From Lentisphaeria bacterium (GTDB lineage: Bacteria > Verrucomicrobiota > Lentisphaeria > Victivallales > UBA1829): a stretch of 10,227 nucleotides of DNA. A model generated the notes under the pieces. That model worked only from the letters and a program-made list of their open reading frames with translations. It was not told where the DNA came from and ran no database searches. Positions 6,848 through 10,227 of this stretch are shown one piece after another (within the stretch, counting starts at the first letter, position 1; every line of letters begins with the position of its first letter). Where the stretch lies: assembly GCA_017623265.1 (NCBI GenBank), contig JAGAPM010000071.1:1-10227 (forward strand). The letters are read 5' to 3'. Made by a program: the position numbers and the translations under genes.

Positions 6848-7530
6848 GGGTTGCTCCGTTCTTTTACGGGTTTGTTATTTAATAGTTTTTGCTTATCTTC
6901 AATGAGTTTTTGAACTTTATCTGCGGGGAGATTAAACTGCCAACCGGTGTACTTGAACCTGATTTTGCGCCAGTCGTAAGAATTCTCGGACGCTGCCGGA
7001 AATTCTTTGCCGTTGATTTTTACCCACTCCGTGACCTTGAAGGTCATAAGCGGACCAGATGAGCCCTGTTCGGAAATCTGACAGGAGAGCAATCTGCCGG
7101 CGGGATCGAACGCAATTTCAACGATCGTATCAAGCCGGTCATTTTCTTTCCGGCGGGTCAGACGGAAGGTATTTTCTTTTTCGCTGACTTTCTCAAAATT
7201 CCAGCCTTTCAGACCGGGCAGGTAGATGATCGGAGACAGAGCGTTGAACAGGGGGAAATCCATGAAATCCAGATTGTAAAAACCGCACTTCGGGGTTTTT
7301 TCGTCGGTCACATAGAAAAATGCAGTCGGTTTCCCGCTGAAAGTAATGAAATCATCCCACTGTTCTTTTTTTGCTTCTGCGACCTCTGTCACAAAGAGAA
7401 TATTTTTCACATCTTCCATCTGGCTGACCGCACTCATGGAGCGGAATTCTCTTTCCGCCTGCGATATACAGGCGGAGAGAAGTGCCGCAAGAGCGAGCGT
7501 CAGCAAACTGTAAAGGACCGTTTTTTTCAT
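6844..7530 (-). CDS. Predicted lipoprotein of unknown function (first of pair)
   Basis: The 228-residue product begins with two lysines, a hydrophobic stretch and lipobox LSAC, with lipidated Cys21 and Ile at +2. It should therefore be exported and anchored, probably in the outer membrane. The mature part has beta-rich segments such as TFRLTRRKENDRLDTIVEIAF-type strands (about 121-141), then FKVTEWVKINGKEFP (164-178), and ends in a basic, helical segment (203-225). This again suggests a LolA-like lipid-binding or chaperone fold, but only weakly. It starts 27 bases after the glyS stop with a poor ribosome-binding site, and its stop overlaps the next lipoprotein start. The two lipoproteins are probably made together and may act as a pair. 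Confidence 0.87.
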   Translation of the reverse strand: MKKTVLYSLLTLALAALLSACISQAEREFRSMSAVSQMEDVKNILFVTEVAEAKKEQWDDFITFSGKPTAFFYVTDEKTPKCGFYNLDFMDFPLFNALSPIIYLPGLKGWNFEKVSEKENTFRLTRRKENDRLDTIVEIAFDPAGRLLSCQISEQGSSGPLMTFKVTEWVKINGKEFPAASENSYDWRKIRFKYTGWQFNLPADKVQKLIEDKQKLLNNKPVKERSNP

Positions 7531-7557
7531 GGAAGATATGCTGCCTTTTCCGATGGC

Positions 7558-8898
7558 TTACCAGCCGTAGATCTTGTTGTCCAGATACTGCTTGAGCTGA
7601 TCAATGGCAACCCGTTCCTGCGCCATGGTATCGCGGTCGCGGATCGTGACAGCACCATCGTTTTCCGTATCGAAGTCCACCGTAACGCAGAAGGGCGTTC
7701 CGATTTCGTCCTGACGGCGGTAGCGCTTGCCGATGTTGCCGGTGACGTCCAGTTCCGTGCGGTAGAACTGCTGGATCTTCTTCTGAACTTCCGCCGCTTT
7801 GTCGTTCAGTTTCTTGGAGAGGGGCAGCACGCCGACCTGGATCGGAGCAATGCGCGGCGGGAAACGGAGGACGATACGGATGTCATCTTCCATGCCTTCC
7901 TTCTGAGTGGGCGCCTTGTCTTCTGCGTAAGCGTGGCAGAGGATGGCGAGGATGGTACGGTCGCAGCCCACGCTGGTTTCGACCACGGTGGGGAGGAAGC
8001 GTTTGCCGGTGACCGGATCCAGATATTCCATGTTCTGTCCGGAGAATTCCTGATGCTGCTGCAGGTCCCAGGTTCCGCGGTGGTGGATGCCTTCCAGTTC
8101 GCCCCAGCCGAAGGGGAACTTGAATTCGATATCGACCGCAGCTTTGGCGTAGTGCGCCAGTTTGTCGTGGGGAGCCCACTGGATCTCATCTTCGGTGAAG
8201 CCCAGTTTTTCGGTGTAATATTTCCAGCGCTGTTCCTTCCAGTATTCGAACCAGTCGAGGGAGCCTTCATCTTCGCAGAAGAATTCCATTTCCATCTGGG
8301 TGAATTCGCGGGAGCGGAAAGTGAACATTCTGGGCGTGATCTCATTACGGAACGCCTTGCCGACCTGAGCGATACCGAAGGGCAGCTGCTGACGGGTCGC
8401 AATGCGGATCAGGTTGAAGTCCAGGAAGATGGGCTGGCAGCTTTCCGCACGGAGGTAGGCAATGTGTTCTTCATCGAAGACAGGACCCACATAGGTCTTC
8501 ATCATGAGATTGAATTCCCGGGGAGGAGTCAGATCCTTGGAACCGCAGTTGCTGCAGGTGGTGGGGTCTTCCATCTGGTCGACACGGAAACGGGTCTTGC
8601 ACTTTTTGCAGTCGCACATGATATCGCCGAAACGGTCCACGTGACCGGATGCTTTCCAGGTGCGGGGGTGGCAGATGATGGTGGAATCCAGACCGACAAC
8701 GTTGTTTCTGGTTTCGACCATTTCGTTCCACCAGAGCTGTTCAACAGCCTTTTTGAGCATGGAGCCGTAGGGACCGTAATCCCAGAATCCGTTGAATCCG
8801 CCGTAAATTTCAGAGCTCTGAAAAACGAAGCCGCGGCGTTTGCAAAGGCTGACCACCTTTTCCATCAGGTTCATATCGGAAGTTTCCTGAACGTCCAT
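7558..8898 (-). CDS. glyS: Glycyl-tRNA synthetase, homodimeric (class IIa) type
   Basis: The 446-residue enzyme charges tRNA-Gly with glycine in the cytosol. It is the single-chain alpha2 type, not the split alpha/beta type of E. coli. Visible are SSEIYGGFNGFWDYGPYG (28-45), a zinc-binding insertion with C95, C97, C100, C115 and C118, motif 2 FRNEITPRMFTFRSREF (183-199), motif 3 around GCDRTILAIL (311-320), and a C-terminal anticodon-binding domain (about 340-440) with APIQVGVLPL and DEIGTPFCVTVD. I chose the ATG at 8898, preceded by AGAAAGGA at 8 bases. The upstream in-frame ATG at 8919 would place that ribosome-binding site inside the coding region. Two lipoprotein genes follow within 27 bases and probably share its transcript. 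Confidence 0.97.
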   Translation of the reverse strand: MDVQETSDMNLMEKVVSLCKRRGFVFQSSEIYGGFNGFWDYGPYGSMLKKAVEQLWWNEMVETRNNVVGLDSTIICHPRTWKASGHVDRFGDIMCDCKKCKTRFRVDQMEDPTTCSNCGSKDLTPPREFNLMMKTYVGPVFDEEHIAYLRAESCQPIFLDFNLIRIATRQQLPFGIAQVGKAFRNEITPRMFTFRSREFTQMEMEFFCEDEGSLDWFEYWKEQRWKYYTEKLGFTEDEIQWAPHDKLAHYAKAAVDIEFKFPFGWGELEGIHHRGTWDLQQHQEFSGQNMEYLDPVTGKRFLPTVVETSVGCDRTILAILCHAYAEDKAPTQKEGMEDDIRIVLRFPPRIAPIQVGVLPLSKKLNDKAAEVQKKIQQFYRTELDVTGNIGKRYRRQDEIGTPFCVTVDFDTENDGAVTIRDRDTMAQERVAIDQLKQYLDNKIYGW

Positions 8899-8906
8899 TG
8901 TAAAAA

Positions 8907-8914
8907 TCCTTTCT
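8907..8914 (-). promoter_or_regulatory. Ribosome binding site of glyS
   Basis: AGAAAGGA lies 8 bases before the ATG at 8898. It decides this start over the ATG at 8919 and matches the leader of the pyrophosphorylase gene. Confidence 0.7.
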
Positions 8915-8940
8915 TGCAATTTTTGTGACTGTTATTTTAT

Positions 8941-8970
8941 ATTATAACAATATAGCCTCTTTCCCGTGAA
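8941..8970 (-). promoter_or_regulatory. Probable glyS promoter
   Basis: A perfect TATAAT on the minus strand (8941-8946) has TTCACG (8965-8970, 4 of 6 to the -35 consensus) 18 bases upstream. It lies about 43 bases before the glyS start. Together with the sigma-factor promoter it forms a divergent 218-base intergenic region, in which I saw no T-box-like leader. Confidence 0.5.
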
Positions 8971-9022
8971 ATGCAATACCAAAGGCAAAGAAAAAATGAC
9001 AAGTAATGCAAAAAAGTTGTTG

Positions 9023-9036
9023 TTTTTTCGAAAAAA
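9023..9036. repeat. A/T-tract palindrome in the divergent promoter region
   Basis: TTTTTTCGAAAAAA is a perfect 14-base palindrome. It lies in a stretch of phased A and T tracts (about 9009-9058) between the divergent glyS and sigma-factor promoters. Such DNA is often bent and can serve as an UP element or a regulator site; no function can be assigned from sequence alone. Confidence 0.4.
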
Positions 9037-9038
9037 AA

Positions 9039-9067
9039 CTGGAAAAGTGAAAAAAAAGCGTTATAAT
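9039..9067 (+). promoter_or_regulatory. Probable promoter of the sigma-factor gene
   Basis: A perfect TATAAT at 9062-9067 stands 49 bases before the ATG at 9117. The sequence 17 bases upstream (CTGGAA, 9039-9044) matches the -35 consensus at only 3 of 6 positions. The A-rich tract around it could compensate as an UP-like element. Confidence 0.45.
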
Positions 9068-9116
9068 GTAACCCGGAAGCGGTTCATGAGAACCGGAATA
9101 TGGAAAGTGGAAGAGC

Positions 9117-9716
9117 ATGAGCGAAGATAATATGCTGACGCGTGTGACGCTGATCGGCAAAGCAAAAGATCAGAATGATGACCGGGCATGGGCGGAATTT
9201 ACCGCTTATTACCGGAAGTATATCTATAATCTTGTGCGCCGGATCGGCTTGAATCATCATGATGCCGATGAGGTCGTTCAGATCACGCTTGTGAAGATCT
9301 GGAATGCCATGCCGGAGTTTCAGTATAAGCCGGAAAAAGGTCGCTTCCGCTCCTGGATCTGCTGTATTGCCGGAAATTCTGCCAAGAATTTTATCCGCTC
9401 CAACGGCCCCTCTCATATTTCCCTTTCTTCCATCGACTGGGGCAATGATGAAACCGGTGAGATGACCATCCGCCCCGAAGTGGAAGCCCTCGCTGAACAG
9501 GAATGGGAACGGTATTTGCCGGAATTGGCACTAAAGAATATTTCCGGGAATTTTGACCGGAAAACACTGCAGGTCTTTGCCATGTGCCGTCAGGGGATTC
9601 CCGTGCCGGAAATCGCAGCAAAACTGGGGCTGGCAGAAAGCAGCATTTACGTCTACAAACAACGGGTGAAACAGCGTTTGACCGAAGAAGTCGAGCGACT
9701 GAAAGAAGAACTTTGA
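9117..9716 (+). CDS. Sigma-70 family (ECF-like) RNA polymerase sigma factor
   Basis: The 199-residue product has only regions 2 and 4, as in ECF sigma factors. Region 2 spans about 22-95, with the core/-10 recognition helices around AWAEFTAYYRKYIYNLVRR and DADEVVQITLVKIWNAM, ending in FRSWICCIAGNSAKNFIRS. Region 4 spans about 145-195 and holds the helix-turn-helix IPVPEIAAKLGLAESSIYVY (161-180) for -35 recognition. The style resembles the many lineage-specific sigma factors of Planctomycetes and Lentisphaerae. It has no membrane segment. No anti-sigma gene follows, since the next gene is convergent, so its control partner is not visible. The ATG at 9117 has GGAAG just upstream. Transcription probably ends at the hairpin at 9769-9803. 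Confidence 0.9.
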   Translation: MSEDNMLTRVTLIGKAKDQNDDRAWAEFTAYYRKYIYNLVRRIGLNHHDADEVVQITLVKIWNAMPEFQYKPEKGRFRSWICCIAGNSAKNFIRSNGPSHISLSSIDWGNDETGEMTIRPEVEALAEQEWERYLPELALKNISGNFDRKTLQVFAMCRQGIPVPEIAAKLGLAESSIYVYKQRVKQRLTEEVERLKEEL

Positions 9717-9768
9717 ACGTCATTCTTTTGACGCCGCCCGCAAAGAAACAACAGCGCGGCACGGCAGC

Positions 9769-9803
9769 GCGCTCAGCCCAAAGGGCTGGGCGCCTCTTTT
9801 TTT
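9769..9803 (+). terminator. Intrinsic terminator of the sigma-factor gene (first hairpin of the element)
   Basis: An 11-bp stem with one G-U pair (9769-9779 with 9783-9793) and an AAA loop is followed by CTC and seven T (9797-9803). It lies 52 bases after the sigma-factor stop on the same strand. The T run also forms the left arm of the next hairpin. Confidence 0.75.
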
Positions 9804-9838
9804 CTGCGCACCACGCTTTTGCGTGCGCAGAAAAAAAG
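9796..9838. repeat. Central hairpin of the palindromic element
   Basis: CTTTTTTTCTGCGCAC (9796-9811) pairs perfectly with 9823-9838 over 16 bases, leaving an 11-base loop (cacgcttttgc). Each arm contains a run of seven T on one strand, so this hairpin shares the T tracts used by the flanking hairpins as terminators. Confidence 0.8.
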
Positions 9839-9873
9839 CGAAGCGGCATGAGCAAAAAAATGCTCATGCCGCT
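9831..9873 (-). terminator. Probable intrinsic terminator of the dehydrogenase gene (third hairpin of the element)
   Basis: Read on the minus strand, a 13-bp perfect stem (9861-9873 with 9842-9854) with a loop of six T is followed by TCGC and seven T (complement of 9831-9837). It lies about 53 bases after the stop of the dehydrogenase gene at 9927. Confidence 0.65.
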
Positions 9874-9926
9874 GCTGCCGTGCCGCGCTGTTTTTTCAGC
9901 GGGCGTGCTTATCCGGCTGTTTGATT

Positions 9927-10227
9927 TCAGAGATTTTCTGCCACGAGATCGCCGACGCCGCTGGTGGAGTAGCCCATTTTACCGGCGGAGAGGGATTTGA
10001 GTTTCTTTTCGGTACAGAATGCCACGGAGTTTTCGATTGCCTTTGCAGCTTCGGTTTCGCCCAGATAGTCCAGCATCATAGCGCCGGCGAGGATGGCGGC
10101 GCAGGGGTTGATGACGCCCATACCGGTATATTTCGGCGCAGAGCCGCCGATGGGTTCAAACATGCTGACGCCTTCCGGGTTCAGGTTCCCGCCGGCGGAG
10201 ATACCCATACCGCCGCTGGTCATGGCG
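9927..10227 (-). CDS. Isopropylmalate/isocitrate dehydrogenase family protein, C-terminal part
   Basis: Only the last 99 complete codons are inside the window; the gene continues past the right edge. The fragment has the C-terminal pattern of the beta-decarboxylating dehydrogenases: GGMGISAGGNLNPEG, then MFEPIGGSAPKYTGMGVINPCAAILAGAMMLDYLGE. These enzymes oxidatively decarboxylate (2R,3S)-3-isopropylmalate, isocitrate or related acids with NAD or NADP. Typical LeuB has HGSAPDIAGKG at the cofactor loop. Here the His is Gly and the D-I pair is K-Y, the pair used by NADP-dependent E. coli isocitrate dehydrogenase (Lys344, Tyr345). LeuB-like is the nearest name, but substrate and cofactor are open without the N-terminal half. 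The stop is 21 bases from the end of the palindromic element. Confidence 0.85.
   Translation of the reverse strand, partial: AMTSGGMGISAGGNLNPEGVSMFEPIGGSAPKYTGMGVINPCAAILAGAMMLDYLGETEAAKAIENSVAFCTEKKLKSLSAGKMGYSTSGVGDLVAENL

Larger units (their letters stand above)
9735..9905. repeat. 171-base nested palindromic element with cloverleaf fold
   Basis: A 17-bp perfect closing stem pairs 9752-9768 (cagcgcggcacggcagc) with 9874-9890. It encloses three hairpins placed nearly edge to edge: 9769-9793 (11 bp with one G-U pair, AAA loop), 9796-9838 (16 bp perfect, 11-base loop) and 9842-9873 (13 bp perfect, loop of six A). Outside the closing stem, pairing continues in part through an A-rich/T-rich segment and a further 7-bp arm (9735-9741 with 9899-9905). 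I see no credible coding region. It fills nearly all of the 210 bases between the convergent sigma-factor and dehydrogenase genes. It may be a repeated mobile palindrome (REP/MITE-like), a composite bidirectional terminator or a structured RNA. Confidence 0.85.

Noticed and set aside
7933..8928. Open frame of 331 codons on the plus strand
   Set aside because: It is antisense to glyS, whose class II synthetase motifs are unambiguous.
9391..9867. Open frame of 158 codons on the minus strand crossing the palindromic element
   Set aside because: It is antisense to the sigma factor and then runs through hairpin arms, giving low-complexity translation.
9752..9890. tRNA, integron attC site or CRISPR repeats as explanations of the cloverleaf
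   Set aside because: The stems are much longer than tRNA arms and no tRNA consensus bases are seen. attC sites form a single bulged hairpin, not three. There are no spaced direct repeats as in a CRISPR array.

Overview
The window looks like chromosomal DNA of a Gram-negative bacterium of the Planctomycetes-Verrucomicrobia-Lentisphaerae group, with a Lentisphaerae (Victivallis-like) relative as my best guess. I infer this from the combination of a eukaryote-type UDP-N-acetylhexosamine pyrophosphorylase, an FHA-linked Hanks-type kinase, a planctomycete/lentisphaere-style short sigma factor, a homodimeric-type glycyl-tRNA synthetase and lipobox lipoproteins. Base composition is close to half GC. 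No transposase, phage gene, CRISPR array, rRNA or tRNA was seen. Gene order is compact, with several ATGA stop/start overlaps.

Layout: (1) 1-2141, plus strand: the 3' part of an RseP-type site-2 protease, overlapping ispG of the MEP isoprenoid pathway by 4 bases. (2) 2143-5817, minus strand, read from right to left: a UAP1-like pyrophosphorylase, a 108-residue unknown protein, a YraN-type nuclease-fold protein and an FHA/zinc-ribbon/Ser-Thr kinase. All junctions overlap or nearly touch, so this is probably one operon. It has a promoter-like sequence near 5860-5888 and ends 1 base from the end of convergent ispG. (3) 5910-8898, minus strand: glyS followed by two lipoprotein genes, closed by a strong intrinsic terminator at 5910-5951. 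(4) 8899-9116: an AT-rich divergent promoter region. (5) 9117-9716, plus strand: a sigma-70 family factor. (6) 9735-9905: a nested palindromic element that folds on paper as a cloverleaf and supplies terminator-like structures for both strands. (7) 9927-10227, minus strand: the C-terminal end of an isopropylmalate/isocitrate dehydrogenase family enzyme.

Most genes are housekeeping: isoprenoid precursors, envelope proteolysis, UDP-sugar supply, glycyl-tRNA charging and an oxidative decarboxylase. Regulation is represented by the sigma factor and the FHA kinase. The most unusual item is the 171-base palindromic element, in which a 17-bp perfect closing stem encloses three perfect or near-perfect hairpins. 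It could be a repeated mobile palindrome, a bidirectional terminator or a structured RNA; the sequence alone does not decide. Secondary points of interest are the kinase's zinc-ribbon linker and altered activation-segment motif, the unknown 108-residue protein tied by overlap to the pyrophosphorylase gene, and the K-Y pair in the cofactor region of the terminal dehydrogenase.
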